Below, piece by piece: positions 39,665 to 48,220 of a DNA stretch of 51,609 nucleotides. The DNA comes from Mycobacterium sp. E2479 (GTDB lineage Bacteria; Actinomycetota; Actinomycetes; Mycobacteriales; Mycobacteriaceae). The notes beneath the pieces were generated by a model, which saw only the letters and a program-made list of their open reading frames with translations, was not told where the DNA came from and searched no databases. Every line of letters begins with the position of its first letter. The stretch's first letter is position 1. The stretch lies in assembly GCF_001667925.1 (NCBI RefSeq), contig NZ_LZJR01000150.1, positions 1-51,609 on the forward strand, written 5' to 3'. The translations under genes were made by a program, and so were the position numbers.

Positions 39665-39701
39665 CCTGGCGATTCCGCCCGGGCAACCAAGTTTCAGCGG
39701 C

Positions 39702-40616
39702 TTATTGCTCCATCAGCGCACCAGCGGAAAAATTGTGCTCAGGATCACGGCCAGCAAAGTATTCCTGCAGTGTTGAACTAAGCTGCGCGGGGTCCCAAGC
39801 GGCACCATCGGCGCTGAATTTGCGCTCCACGGTCGGGGCGGCGACCAGCGTCACCTGCGGACCGTAGACGATGAACACCTGACCGTTCACCTCGGCGGCC
39901 GCCGGGGACGACAGGAACTTCACCAGACTGACCACGTGTTCGGGTGACAACGGGTCCACGTTGCCCGCGTCCACCTCGGGCGCGTCGCCGAATACGTCGG
40001 CCGTCATCGCGGTGCGCGCGCGGGGGCAGATGGCGTTGGCGCGTACCCCGTAGCGGCCCAATGCCCGTGCGGCCGTCAGGGTGAGCGAAATGATGCCCGC
40101 CTTGGCGGCGCCGTAGTTCGCCTGCCCGACCGGCCCGACCAGACCGGCCTCCGAAGCGGTGTTGACGATGCGGCCGAAAACCTGACCGCCGGCGTCCTTG
40201 GCCTTGGCACGCCAGTAGGTCGCCGCGTTGCGGGTCAGCAGGAAGTGACCGCGCAAGTGCACGGCGATGACAAGATCCCACTCCTCGTCGGACATGTTGA
40301 AAAGCATCCGGTCGCGGGTGATCCCGGCGTTGTTGATCACGATGTCCAGGCCACCGAGTGAGTCGGCCTGAGCAACTAGTTCGTCGGCGGTGGCGCGTTC
40401 GCTGATGTCGCCTGCCACAGCGACGGCCTTCGAACCGGCCGAGCTGATCTCGTCGATGACGTCGGAGGCATCCAACGCCGCGGCGATGTCGTTGACGACG
40501 ACGGTGGCACCCTGGCGGGCCAGGCCCAGCGCCTCGGCGCGTCCCAGGCCCGCGGCCGCACCGGTCACCACCGCGACCTTTCCGGAGAGATCGGTCGCGT
40601 TCGTGCTGCTAGTCAA
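39702..40616 (-). CDS. hsd4A: Steroid 3-hydroxyacyl-CoA / 17-beta-hydroxysteroid dehydrogenase (SDR)
   Basis: 304 residues, classical SDR: TGAAAGLGRA loop (about 18-27), NNAG, catalytic Ser in NTASEAG, YGAAK, and an extended C-terminus. It matches Rv3502c, annotated hsd4A and later linked to 3-hydroxyacyl-CoA oxidation in cholesterol side-chain degradation (ChsB1). The start is a TTG at 40616; AGAGG lies ten bases upstream, a weak fit. It lies 44 bases downstream of fdxD and is probably transcribed with it from the KstR-controlled promoter near 40961. Confidence 0.92.
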   Translation of the reverse strand: MTSSTNATDLSGKVAVVTGAAAGLGRAEALGLARQGATVVVNDIAAALDASDVIDEISSAGSKAVAVAGDISERATADELVAQADSLGGLDIVINNAGITRDRMLFNMSDEEWDLVIAVHLRGHFLLTRNAATYWRAKAKDAGGQVFGRIVNTASEAGLVGPVGQANYGAAKAGIISLTLTAARALGRYGVRANAICPRARTAMTADVFGDAPEVDAGNVDPLSPEHVVSLVKFLSSPAAAEVNGQVFIVYGPQVTLVAAPTVERKFSADGAAWDPAQLSSTLQEYFAGRDPEHNFSAGALMEQ

Positions 40617-40660
40617 TTTATGAATACCTCTAGTTTCGGCTCACGCACTCTGGGCTCGGA

Positions 40661-40852
40661 TTAGTCGCCGCGCTGAAGCGCGGCGCGCGGGCATTCGGCG
40701 ATCGCCTGCTCCGCCAGTTGTTCCTGATCGGTGGGAATCGGGTCGAGCTTGACCACGGCGTAGTCGTCGTCGTCCAGGTCGAAGATGTCTGGGGCAATTC
40801 CCAAGCACACTGCGTTACCTTCGCACCGGTCACGGTCCACGATCACCCGCAC
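40661..40852 (-). CDS. fdxD: [3Fe-4S] ferredoxin FdxD
   Basis: 63 residues from the GTG at 40852, which has a perfect AAGGAGG five bases upstream; this decides against a longer reading to 40879. The cluster ligands are C10, C16 (CEGNAVC) and C54 followed by Pro (ECPRA), the three-Cys pattern of 3Fe-4S ferredoxins that donate electrons to cytochromes P450. Its length and place equal Rv3503c. The likely partner is a steroid-oxidising P450 encoded elsewhere. Confidence 0.92.
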   Translation of the reverse strand: MRVIVDRDRCEGNAVCLGIAPDIFDLDDDDYAVVKLDPIPTDQEQLAEQAIAECPRAALQRGD

Positions 40853-40960
40853 AGCACCCTCCTTGAACCTGGCCTTCACCTAGAGGACTCGCCTCATCAG
40901 TATGTAGCTCCACCATAGGACCCTGACACCCCTGGGGAAACGGTCGCTGGATTCCCAGAC

Positions 40961-40974
40961 TAGAACGTGTTACA
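40961..40974. promoter_or_regulatory. KstR operator between fdxD and fadE26
   Basis: TAGAACGTGTTACA matches TNNAACNNGTTNNA exactly. On the minus strand its last T begins TAGTCT, a -10-like box for fdxD-hsd4A, so the operator overlaps that promoter. On the plus strand it lies 92 bases before the fadE26 start. It should control both directions in response to cholesterol-derived CoA thioesters. Confidence 0.85.
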
Positions 40975-41065
40975 ACCGGGAAGACGAACGGGTAGCCGTT
41001 GGTCGAGCTGCAGCCTGTGACGAGGCTTGTTACTCCGAACGTCGTTGACTTGAAGGACGGCCGAA

Positions 41066-42244
41066 ATGCGCATCAGTTACACCCCGGAACAGGAGGAGCT
41101 GCGTCGCGAGCTGCGGTCGTACTTCACCAAACTCATGACGCCTGAGCGTCGCGAGGCGCTGACCTCGACCCAGGGCGAGGTCGGGACCGGCACCGCGTAC
41201 CGCGATACCGTCGCGCAGATGGGCAAAGACGGGTGGCTCACCCTGAATTGGCCCGCGGAGTACGGCGGCCAGGATCGCTCTCCGATGGACTCGCTGATCT
41301 TCACCGACGAGGCCGCCATTGCGGGCGTGCCGGTACCTTTCCTGACCATCAACAGCGTGGCGCCGACCATCATGGCATTCGGCACCGAGGAACAGAAGAA
41401 GTTCTTCCTGCCCAAGATCGCGGCCGGCGAACTGCACTTCTCCATCGGCTACTCCGAGCCCGGTGCCGGCACCGACCTAGCCAACCTGCGCACCACCGCG
41501 GTGCGTGACGGTGACGACTACGTCATCAACGGCCAGAAGATGTGGACCAGCCTGATCGCCTACGCGGACTGGGTCTGGCTGGCGGTGCGCACCAACCCTG
41601 AGGCCAAGAAGCACCGCGGCATTTCGATGCTGACCGTGCCGACGACCGCCGAGGGCTTTTCCTGGACGCCGGTGCACACCATGGCCGGCGTGGACACCAG
41701 CGCGACCTACTACTCCGACGTGCGTGTCCCGGTGACCAACCTGATCGGCGAGGAGAACGGCGGCTGGAAACTGGTGACCAACCAGCTCAACCATGAGCGG
41801 GTCGCACTCGTCTCGCCGCAGCCGATCTTCTTGGCCCTGCGCGAGGTTCGCGAATGGGCGCAGAACACCAAGGACGCCGGAGGCGCCCGGCTGATCGACT
41901 CCGAGTGGGTGCAGATCAACCTGGCCCGCGTGCACGCCAAGGCCGAAGTGCTCAAGCTGATCAACTGGGAACTGGCTTCGGCGGCAAGCGAAGCCCTCTC
42001 GCCCGCCGACGCGTCGGCGGCCAAGGTGTACGGCACCGAGCTGGCCACCGAGGCGTACCGGCTGCTGATGGAGGTGCTCGGTACCGCGGCGACGGTGCGC
42101 CAGAATTCACCGGGCTCGCTGCTGCGCGGCCGGGTCGAGCGCATGCACCGGGCCTGCCTCATCCTGACCTTCGGCGGCGGCACCAACGAAGTGCAGCGCG
42201 ACATCATCGGCATGGTCGCCCTCGGTCTGCCCCGCAATCGCTGA
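41066..42244 (+). CDS. fadE26: Acyl-CoA dehydrogenase FadE26 (steroid side chain)
   Basis: 392 residues, complete ACAD fold: N-terminal helices, a middle beta domain with GYSEPGAGTDLANLRT (about 128-143) and W-containing flavin contacts, and a C-terminal bundle ending FGGGTNEVQRDIIGMVALGLPR. In M. tuberculosis FadE26 and FadE27 (ChsE4-ChsE5) form an alpha2-beta2 flavoenzyme that desaturates the cholesterol side-chain CoA ester in the first beta-oxidation cycle. AAGGACG lies six bases before the ATG. fadE27 follows after 29 bases and fadD17 after that, one operon under the KstR site at 40961. Confidence 0.95.
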   Translation: MRISYTPEQEELRRELRSYFTKLMTPERREALTSTQGEVGTGTAYRDTVAQMGKDGWLTLNWPAEYGGQDRSPMDSLIFTDEAAIAGVPVPFLTINSVAPTIMAFGTEEQKKFFLPKIAAGELHFSIGYSEPGAGTDLANLRTTAVRDGDDYVINGQKMWTSLIAYADWVWLAVRTNPEAKKHRGISMLTVPTTAEGFSWTPVHTMAGVDTSATYYSDVRVPVTNLIGEENGGWKLVTNQLNHERVALVSPQPIFLALREVREWAQNTKDAGGARLIDSEWVQINLARVHAKAEVLKLINWELASAASEALSPADASAAKVYGTELATEAYRLLMEVLGTAATVRQNSPGSLLRGRVERMHRACLILTFGGGTNEVQRDIIGMVALGLPRNR

Positions 42245-42273
42245 GCCGCTACGCAATAGAAGGACGGACGTTC

Positions 42274-43371
42274 ATGGATTTCACCACAACCGAAGCGGCC
42301 AACGACCTCGGCAACCTGGTCGACACCATCGTCGGCTCGGTATGTACACCCGAGCATCAGCGTGAGCTCGACGGGCTCGATCAGCGGTTCGACCGCGACT
42401 TGTGGCGCAAGCTGATCGACGCCGGCATCCTGTCATCGGCGTCGGCCTCATCGCTTGGCGGAGACGGCTTCGGGGCGCTCGAGCAGATCGCGATCCTGGT
42501 CGCGCTGGGACGCCAGCTGGCCGCGGTGCCCTACCTGGAGTCGGTGGTGCTGGGCGCCGGAGCGCTGGCCCGCTTCGGTTCCGAAGAGCTGCAACAAAGC
42601 TGGGGCGTGCCCGCGGTCAGCGGCGAGAAGACGCTCACCCCGGCCCTCGACGGCGAGATGGGTGAGGGCCCGGTAGAGGCGGCCGCCGCCGGCTCCGGCT
42701 ACCGGCTGACCGGAACCCGCACCCAAGTCGGCTTTGGCCCGGTGGCCGACGCGTTCCTGGTTCCGGCCGAAACGGAGTCCGGCACGGCGGTTTTCCTGGT
42801 CGCCTCCGACGATCCCGGCGTCACGGTGACCGCGCTGGAAACCACGGGCCTGGGCTGCGTCGGGCATCTCACGCTGGATGGGACCCAGGTGGACGAGAGT
42901 CGCAGGGTCGGCGGCGCCGAGGTCGTGACGTGGCTCGGCACGCTGGGGACTCTGGGCCGCAGCGCTTTCCAGCTCGGTGTGCTCGAGCGGGGCCTGCAGA
43001 TGACGGCCGAATACGCGCGCGAGCGCGAGCAGTTCGACCGCCCTATCGGCAGCTTCCAGGCGGTGTCGCAGCGACTGGCCGACGGCTACATCGACGTCAA
43101 GGGACTGCGGCTCACCCTCACGCAGGCGGCCTGGCGGGTCTCGGAGGACATTCCGGCCGAGATCGACGTCGCCAGTGCGGCATTCTGGGCGGCGGACGCC
43201 GGCCACCGGGTGGCGCACACCATCGTGCACGTGCACGGCGGTGTCGGCGTCGACACCGACCACCCCGCGCACCGCTACTTCCTGGCCGCCAAGCAGATCG
43301 AGTTCGCCCTGGGCGGTGCCACCGGACAACTGCGCCGCATCGGCCGGGAGCTGGCCGAGACACCCGCTTAG
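42274..43371 (+). CDS. fadE27: Acyl-CoA dehydrogenase FadE27 (steroid side chain)
   Basis: 365 residues from the ATG at 42274 (AAGGACG upstream); an open frame extends left into fadE26, but that part is a shadow. It is an ACAD family member with weak similarity in the middle domain and a C-terminal VHVHGGVGVDTDHPAHRYF segment. It is the partner subunit of FadE26 in the heterotetramer, where active sites are formed at the subunit interface. It ends five bases before fadD17. Confidence 0.94.
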   Translation: MDFTTTEAANDLGNLVDTIVGSVCTPEHQRELDGLDQRFDRDLWRKLIDAGILSSASASSLGGDGFGALEQIAILVALGRQLAAVPYLESVVLGAGALARFGSEELQQSWGVPAVSGEKTLTPALDGEMGEGPVEAAAAGSGYRLTGTRTQVGFGPVADAFLVPAETESGTAVFLVASDDPGVTVTALETTGLGCVGHLTLDGTQVDESRRVGGAEVVTWLGTLGTLGRSAFQLGVLERGLQMTAEYAREREQFDRPIGSFQAVSQRLADGYIDVKGLRLTLTQAAWRVSEDIPAEIDVASAAFWAADAGHRVAHTIVHVHGGVGVDTDHPAHRYFLAAKQIEFALGGATGQLRRIGRELAETPA

Positions 43372-43376
43372 GCGCA

Positions 43377-44888
43377 ATGGAGCTCACCGATGAACTGACG
43401 GTCACCAGGCTGCTGGCGCCGCTGACCGAAATCGACGATCGGGGTATCTTCTTCGAGGACTCGTTCACCAGCTGGCGCGATCACCTGCGGCACGGTGCCG
43501 CGATCGCCGCGACGTTGCGTGCGCGGCTGGACCCCGGCCGGCCACCGCATGTCGGCGTGCTGCTGGAGAACACGCCGTTCTTTTCGGCGATGCTGGTCGC
43601 CGCGGGGCTATCGGGGATCGTGCCGGTGGGGCTGAACCCGGTGCGCCGCGGCGAGGCGCTGCGGCGCGACATCGCCCGGGCCGATTGCCAATTGGTGCTC
43701 GCCGACTCGAAGTCGTCTGAGACGCTGGGCGACATCGAGCACCTGAACGCCGACTCGCCCGAATGGGCCGACGAGGTGGCGGCGCATAGCGACGCGCAGA
43801 TCGCTTTTCAGCCGGCCTCGCCGTCGGATCTTTTCATGTTGATCTTCACGTCGGGCACCAGCGGCGAGCCCAAGGCGGTCAAGTGCAGCCACGGCAAGGT
43901 CGCGATCGCCGGCGTGACGATGACACAGCGCTTCGGTCTCGGCAGCGACGACGTCTGCTACGTGTCGATGCCGCTGTTCCATTCCAATGCGGTGCTGGTC
44001 GGCTGGGCGGTGGCGGCCGCCTGCACGGGCTCAATGGCGTTGCGGCGCAAGTTCTCCGCCTCGAACTTCATCGTCGATGTGCGTCGCTACGGTGTCACTT
44101 ACGCGAATTACGTGGGAAAGCCACTTTCATATGTGCTCGCCACGCCGGAGCGGCCTGATGACGCGGATAACCCGCTGCGGGCGGTCTACGGAAATGAGGG
44201 CGTACCCGACGACATCGAGCGCTTCGGCCGCAGGTTCGGGTGTGTGGTGCAGGACGGGTTCGGCTCCACCGAAGGTGGTGTGGCCATCGCGCGCACGCCC
44301 GATACGCCGGCGGGTTCACTCGGTCCGCTTCCCGACGGCATTGACATCATCGATCCCGATACCGGCTCGTCATGCCCGCCGGGTGTGGTTGGCGAACTGG
44401 TCAACACCGCGGGGCCGGGACGTTTCGAGGGTTACTACAACGACGTGGCGGCCGAGGCAGAGCGGATGGCCGGCGGGGTGTACCACAGCGGTGATCTGGC
44501 CTACCGCGACGACGCCGGCTACGCGTACTTCGCTGGGCGGCTGGGTGATTGGATGCGTGTCGACGGCGAAAACCTTGGCGCGGCGCCGATCGAACGGGTG
44601 TTGCTGCGCAATCCCGACGTCACCGAGGTCGCGGTCTACCCGGTGCCGGACCCGATAGTCGGTGACCAGGTGATGGCCGCCTTGGTGCTGGCGCCCGGCG
44701 CCGAGTTCGATGACGAGAAGTTCCGGGCTTTTTTGGCCGAGCAGCCCGACCTGGGACCCAAACAATGGCCGTCCTATGTGCGGGTCAGCGCCGAACTCCC
44801 GCGGACGGTGACCTTCAAGGTGCTCAAGCGGCAGCTGGCCGCTCAGGGCGTCGACTGCGGCGACCCGGTGTGGAAGATCCGCCGTTAA
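43377..44888 (+). CDS. fadD17: Acyl-CoA synthetase FadD17
   Basis: 503 residues, one more than I recall for Rv3506. It has ANL-family motifs: LIFTSGTSGEPKAVK (A3), GFGSTEGG (A5), YHSGDLAYRDDAGY (A7), GRLGDWMRVDGENL (A8) and a C-terminal lysine in PRTVTFKVLKR. It adenylates a steroid side-chain carboxylate and forms the CoA ester; published work assigns FadD17 a short-side-chain steroid acid. Start ATG 43377, five bases after the fadE27 stop, so translation is coupled; the longer open frame upstream is a shadow of fadE27. Confidence 0.94.
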   Translation: MELTDELTVTRLLAPLTEIDDRGIFFEDSFTSWRDHLRHGAAIAATLRARLDPGRPPHVGVLLENTPFFSAMLVAAGLSGIVPVGLNPVRRGEALRRDIARADCQLVLADSKSSETLGDIEHLNADSPEWADEVAAHSDAQIAFQPASPSDLFMLIFTSGTSGEPKAVKCSHGKVAIAGVTMTQRFGLGSDDVCYVSMPLFHSNAVLVGWAVAAACTGSMALRRKFSASNFIVDVRRYGVTYANYVGKPLSYVLATPERPDDADNPLRAVYGNEGVPDDIERFGRRFGCVVQDGFGSTEGGVAIARTPDTPAGSLGPLPDGIDIIDPDTGSSCPPGVVGELVNTAGPGRFEGYYNDVAAEAERMAGGVYHSGDLAYRDDAGYAYFAGRLGDWMRVDGENLGAAPIERVLLRNPDVTEVAVYPVPDPIVGDQVMAALVLAPGAEFDDEKFRAFLAEQPDLGPKQWPSYVRVSAELPRTVTFKVLKRQLAAQGVDCGDPVWKIRR

Positions 44889-45052
44889 AGCCGGGCGCCG
44901 GCGTTGCGGCCGGATACGCCGTCGTAGCAGTAAACTCAGCGCTTGATGAAAATCCGCGAAGTGCTCGCCGGTTCGGCCCTGGGTGGCTGATGATTACCCG
45001 GCACACGTATGAGCGCGGGGCGGCAACGAATGTGACGCAGCGGGGAGACGCG

Positions 45053-45115
45053 ATGCTGGATGCGCCGGTCGCCGGTGTCAGCATCGCGCGTGCCGAAAGC
45101 GAAGCCACCGCATGA
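45053..45115 (+). CDS. Possible 20-aa leader peptide coupled to the serine hydrolase gene
   Basis: An ATG at 45053 has an ideal GGGGAG five bases upstream and opens a 20-codon frame (MLDAPVAGVSIARAESEATA) whose TGA overlaps the next ATG as ATGA (45112-45115). The following gene has no Shine-Dalgarno of its own, so the small frame may supply ribosomes to it. No attenuator codon run is obvious. It may be real only as a coupling device. Confidence 0.35.
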   Translation: MLDAPVAGVSIARAESEATA

Positions 45116-45825
45116 CCGCACGGCCTCTCGAACTCGCGCTGGAGGCGAGCTTCGAACAGCTCTCCGCCGCAGTGCCGGCCAACGTCGGCATCGCGATCGC
45201 CCGCCCGGACAGAACCTTCTCGCTGGGCGCCTGGTGGTCGGGCGTGGCATGGTCGACCATCAAGGTGCCCCTGGCGATAGCGGCGTTGCGCGACGATTGG
45301 CTGGGCGCCCGCGACTTAGCCGTGAAAGCCATCACCGAATCCGACAATCACGCCTCCGAACAGTTGTGGTCGCAGTTGGGTGAGCCGACGGAGGCTGCAC
45401 GGCGGGTTCAGGCCGTGGTCGCCGAAGGGGGCGACACCGCGACCGTGGTCGAATCACGACGACTTCGCCGCGGGTTCACCGCTTTCGGTCAAACCCAGTG
45501 GAGCCTGCAGCGGCAAGCGCGATTCGCCGCGGAGCTGTCGACCATCGCCGACGCCGTCGAAGTGATCGACCTGATGCAACGGCTGGTCGCCGACGATCAA
45601 TGGGGGCTGGCCGCGAAAGGCCTTGCCGCAAAAGGTGGTTGGGGTCCAGGCGCCCACGGCGGGTACCTGGTTCGCCAGTTCGGCATCGTTCCCACGCCAT
45701 CCGGCCAATGGGGGGTGGCACTCGCGGCGGACGCGGACGACGGCGCTTTCGAGACGGGCGTCGAGGTGGTCAATACGATGACGGATTGGCTGCTGAGCCG
45801 GCTGCCGACCCTAGCCCGTTATTGA
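45112..45825 (+). CDS. SxxK-type serine hydrolase (class A beta-lactamase/PBP-like fold)
   Basis: 237 residues with the three motifs of the serine beta-lactamase/DD-peptidase superfamily: STIK (Ser48-Lys51), SDN (77-79) and KGG (172-174, replacing KTG). The ExxLN omega-loop motif of true class A beta-lactamases is not seen, so a beta-lactamase role is doubtful. There is no signal peptide, twin-arginine motif or lipobox, which is odd for an enzyme expected to act on peptidoglycan; a cytosolic esterase or amidase role is possible. The start has no ribosome-binding site and may be coupled to the 20-residue frame. It overlaps ilvX tail-to-tail by 15 bases. Confidence 0.82.
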   Translation: MTARPLELALEASFEQLSAAVPANVGIAIARPDRTFSLGAWWSGVAWSTIKVPLAIAALRDDWLGARDLAVKAITESDNHASEQLWSQLGEPTEAARRVQAVVAEGGDTATVVESRRLRRGFTAFGQTQWSLQRQARFAAELSTIADAVEVIDLMQRLVADDQWGLAAKGLAAKGGWGPGAHGGYLVRQFGIVPTPSGQWGVALAADADDGAFETGVEVVNTMTDWLLSRLPTLARY

Positions 45826-47361
45826 CGGAACCACGGCGTCGATCAGATGCGGCCCGGGTTCGGCGAAGGCGGCGCGCAACGCATCGGCCAATTCCTCGGC
45901 GGTGGTAACACGCCGGGCCTGCACCCCCATGCCCTCGCTGATCTTCACGAAATCCATTGTGGGATCCGACAGATCGAGCAATGCGAGCGCTTCAGGCCCG
46001 GGCGTCGACCCGGCGCCGACGCGTTGCAGCTCGATTCGGAGGATGTCATAGGCGCTGTTGTTGTACACCACGGTGGTCACGTCGAGATTCTCGCGGGCCT
46101 GGGTCCACAATCCCGAAATCGTGTACATCGCCGAACCGTCGGATTCCAGACACAGCACCGGACGATGCGGCGCGGCCACCGCGGCGCCGACCGCCGCCGG
46201 GATGCCGTAGCCGATCGCCCCGCCGGTGAGGGTCAGCCAGTCGTGCGCCGGCGCTCCGGCGGTGGCCCCCGCAAGTAGCAGGCCCGACGTATTCGACTCG
46301 TCGACCACGATCGCGTCTTCGGGCAGCAGCGCCCCGATCACGTCCGCGGCCGACGCGGAGGTCAGCGCGCCCGTCGGCAGCTGTGGGCGCGATGCGCTCG
46401 CCCCCGGCGCTTCGGTGCCGGGGGCGAGCGCATCAGCCAGGGTGATCAAAGCATTTGCGGCGCCGGTGTATTCGGCGAGCACGTGCACCTCGCAGCCAGC
46501 CGGTACCAGATCGCTGGGCATGTTGGGGTAGGCGAAGAACGACACCGGCGATTTGGCGCCGGCCAGCACCAGATGCTTGGCGCCGTTCAGTTGAGCGGTG
46601 GCGGCCTCGGCGAAATACGCGAGCCGGTCGACCGCGGGGACGCCGGCGCCGCGCTCCAGCCGCGTCGGGAAGGTCTCGCACAGCACGCGGGCACCCGTCG
46701 CCGCCGCAATGCGGGTGGCCGCCGCCAGCCCCGCACGGCGGGTGGCGTCGCCGCCCACCATGATCACTGTGGGCTCACCGGAGCGAAGGACCTCGAGGAC
46801 CTCGGGGGCCAGCATCGGATCGGCGCCGGTCGGTTGTGCCTCCAGGTTGGAGAACAGCTGGGCCCCATCGGACCACGACACGTCGGCGGGCAGGATCAGC
46901 GTCGAGATCTGCGAACCCCACCGGCTGGCCGCGATGCCCTCGACCGCATCGGCGGAGACCTGGGAGGCGTCACCGGTTCGGCGCACCCATCCCGAAACGC
47001 TGCCGGCGAGCGCGTCGATGTCGGATTCCAATGGGGCATCGTACTTTTTGTGATACGTGGCGTGGTCGCCGACAACCACCACCATCGGCACCCGCGCGCG
47101 ACGCGCGTTGTGCAGGTTGGCCAGGCCGTTGCCCAGTCCGGGGCCCAGGTGCAGCAGCACCGCGGCAGGGCGATCGGCGATGCGCGCATAGCCGTCGGCC
47201 GCGCCGGTGGCCACCCCCTCGAACAACGCCAGCACGCCGCGCATGCGCGGGACGGCATCCAGCGCGGCCACGAAGTGCATCTCCGACGTGCCCGGATTGG
47301 CGAAACACACGTCGACGCCGCCGTCGACGAGGGTGTTGATCAGGGCCTGGGCACCGTTCAC
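45811..47361 (-). CDS. ilvX: Thiamine-diphosphate enzyme, acetolactate-synthase-like (IlvX)
   Basis: 516 residues: N-terminal PYR domain with the catalytic Glu48 (LALFEGVATGAADGYAR), central domain, and C-terminal PP domain with the ThDP motif SDG...YNN (SDGSAMYTISG). The first Gly of the usual GDG is Ser. The length agrees with Rv3509c. It decarboxylates a 2-oxo acid and carboligates or releases the product; true acetolactate synthase activity is unproven, and no small regulatory subunit is nearby. Its ATG overlaps the stop of the amidohydrolase gene by four bases (47358-47361), so the two are one operon. Confidence 0.9.
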   Translation of the reverse strand: MNGAQALINTLVDGGVDVCFANPGTSEMHFVAALDAVPRMRGVLALFEGVATGAADGYARIADRPAAVLLHLGPGLGNGLANLHNARRARVPMVVVVGDHATYHKKYDAPLESDIDALAGSVSGWVRRTGDASQVSADAVEGIAASRWGSQISTLILPADVSWSDGAQLFSNLEAQPTGADPMLAPEVLEVLRSGEPTVIMVGGDATRRAGLAAATRIAAATGARVLCETFPTRLERGAGVPAVDRLAYFAEAATAQLNGAKHLVLAGAKSPVSFFAYPNMPSDLVPAGCEVHVLAEYTGAANALITLADALAPGTEAPGASASRPQLPTGALTSASAADVIGALLPEDAIVVDESNTSGLLLAGATAGAPAHDWLTLTGGAIGYGIPAAVGAAVAAPHRPVLCLESDGSAMYTISGLWTQARENLDVTTVVYNNSAYDILRIELQRVGAGSTPGPEALALLDLSDPTMDFVKISEGMGVQARRVTTAEELADALRAAFAEPGPHLIDAVVPSITG

Positions 47362-48182
47362 TTCATTGCCTCCAGTCGGAAGATTCGTTCGGCGTTGCCG
47401 CGCAGGAAATCTCGGCGAGCTTCGTCGGACAGCCCGAGGGCGTCCAGTCCCGCCAACGCATGCTCGTGAGTGATCATCGGATAATTGGTGCCGAACAATA
47501 CTTTTCGTTGCCCGGTACCGGTCTTCATGAACCGCACGAGTTCGTCGGGCAGCCGCTTGATCGTGTACGCCGAGGTATCTATGTAGACGTTTTCGTGCTT
47601 GCGGGCCACCGCCACCATCTCCTCGGTCCAGGGATAGCCGACGTGGCCGCAGACGATCACCAGCTCCGGGAAGTCGAGTGCCACCTGGTCGATGTAGGGG
47701 ATCGGCCGTCCGGTTTCCGACGGTCGCAACGGGCCGGTATGACCGACCTGGGTACAGAACGGCACGCCGGATTCAACGCACTGGGCGAACAGCGGATAGT
47801 AGCGGCGATCGGTGGGCGGGGCATTCCACAACCACGGCACCACCCGCAGGCCGATGAAGCCGTCGGCTATCCGGCGCCGGAGCTCACGGACGGCTTCCAT
47901 CGGGCGATCCAGGTCGACGGTGGCCAGGCCGGCCAGCCGGTTCGGGTGCGCGGCAACCCATTGCGCCACCTCGTCGTTGGAGACCAGGTCCTCTCCGGCC
48001 GGGCCGCGCCAGGCGCTGAGCACACCCAATTCCACGCCCCCGGCGTCCATCGACGCCAGGGTCGCCTCGATCGGGATGTCGGTGTCGGGGATCGTCCCGC
48101 CGGTCCACCGCCGCAGCGATGCGAGCATGTCGCTGCGCAGAAACCGCGCGGTCGGATGCTGCATCCAGACATCGATCGTCAT
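47358..48182 (-). CDS. Amidohydrolase-2 family metal-dependent hydrolase/decarboxylase
   Basis: 274 residues from the ATG at 48182. It is a TIM-barrel amidohydrolase-2 protein: VCGHVGYPW and LFGTNYPMITHEHA carry the His/Asp-type ligands on barrel strands. The usual N-terminal HxH pair is not evident, so metal binding may be altered. Family members hydrolyse or decarboxylate small carboxylates. Position and size match Rv3510c, which precedes ilvX in M. tuberculosis. Coupling to ilvX suggests a joint pathway on a 2-oxo acid or its product. The upstream open reading beyond 48182 is Arg/Pro-rich and overlaps the next gene. Confidence 0.85.
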   Translation of the reverse strand: MTIDVWMQHPTARFLRSDMLASLRRWTGGTIPDTDIPIEATLASMDAGGVELGVLSAWRGPAGEDLVSNDEVAQWVAAHPNRLAGLATVDLDRPMEAVRELRRRIADGFIGLRVVPWLWNAPPTDRRYYPLFAQCVESGVPFCTQVGHTGPLRPSETGRPIPYIDQVALDFPELVIVCGHVGYPWTEEMVAVARKHENVYIDTSAYTIKRLPDELVRFMKTGTGQRKVLFGTNYPMITHEHALAGLDALGLSDEARRDFLRGNAERIFRLEAMK

Positions 48183-48220
48183 GCGATTGGACTCTAGACC
48201 GACCCGGCGGACCGCCGATG

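Noticed and set aside
41854..42273. Upstream extension of the fadE27 reading frame
   Set aside because: It overlaps fadE26 and is Arg/Gly-rich; the ATG at 42274 has a ribosome-binding site and gives the family length.
42930..43376. Upstream extension of the fadD17 reading frame
   Set aside because: It is an out-of-frame reading of fadE27; the ATG at 43377 gives the normal FadD17 length.
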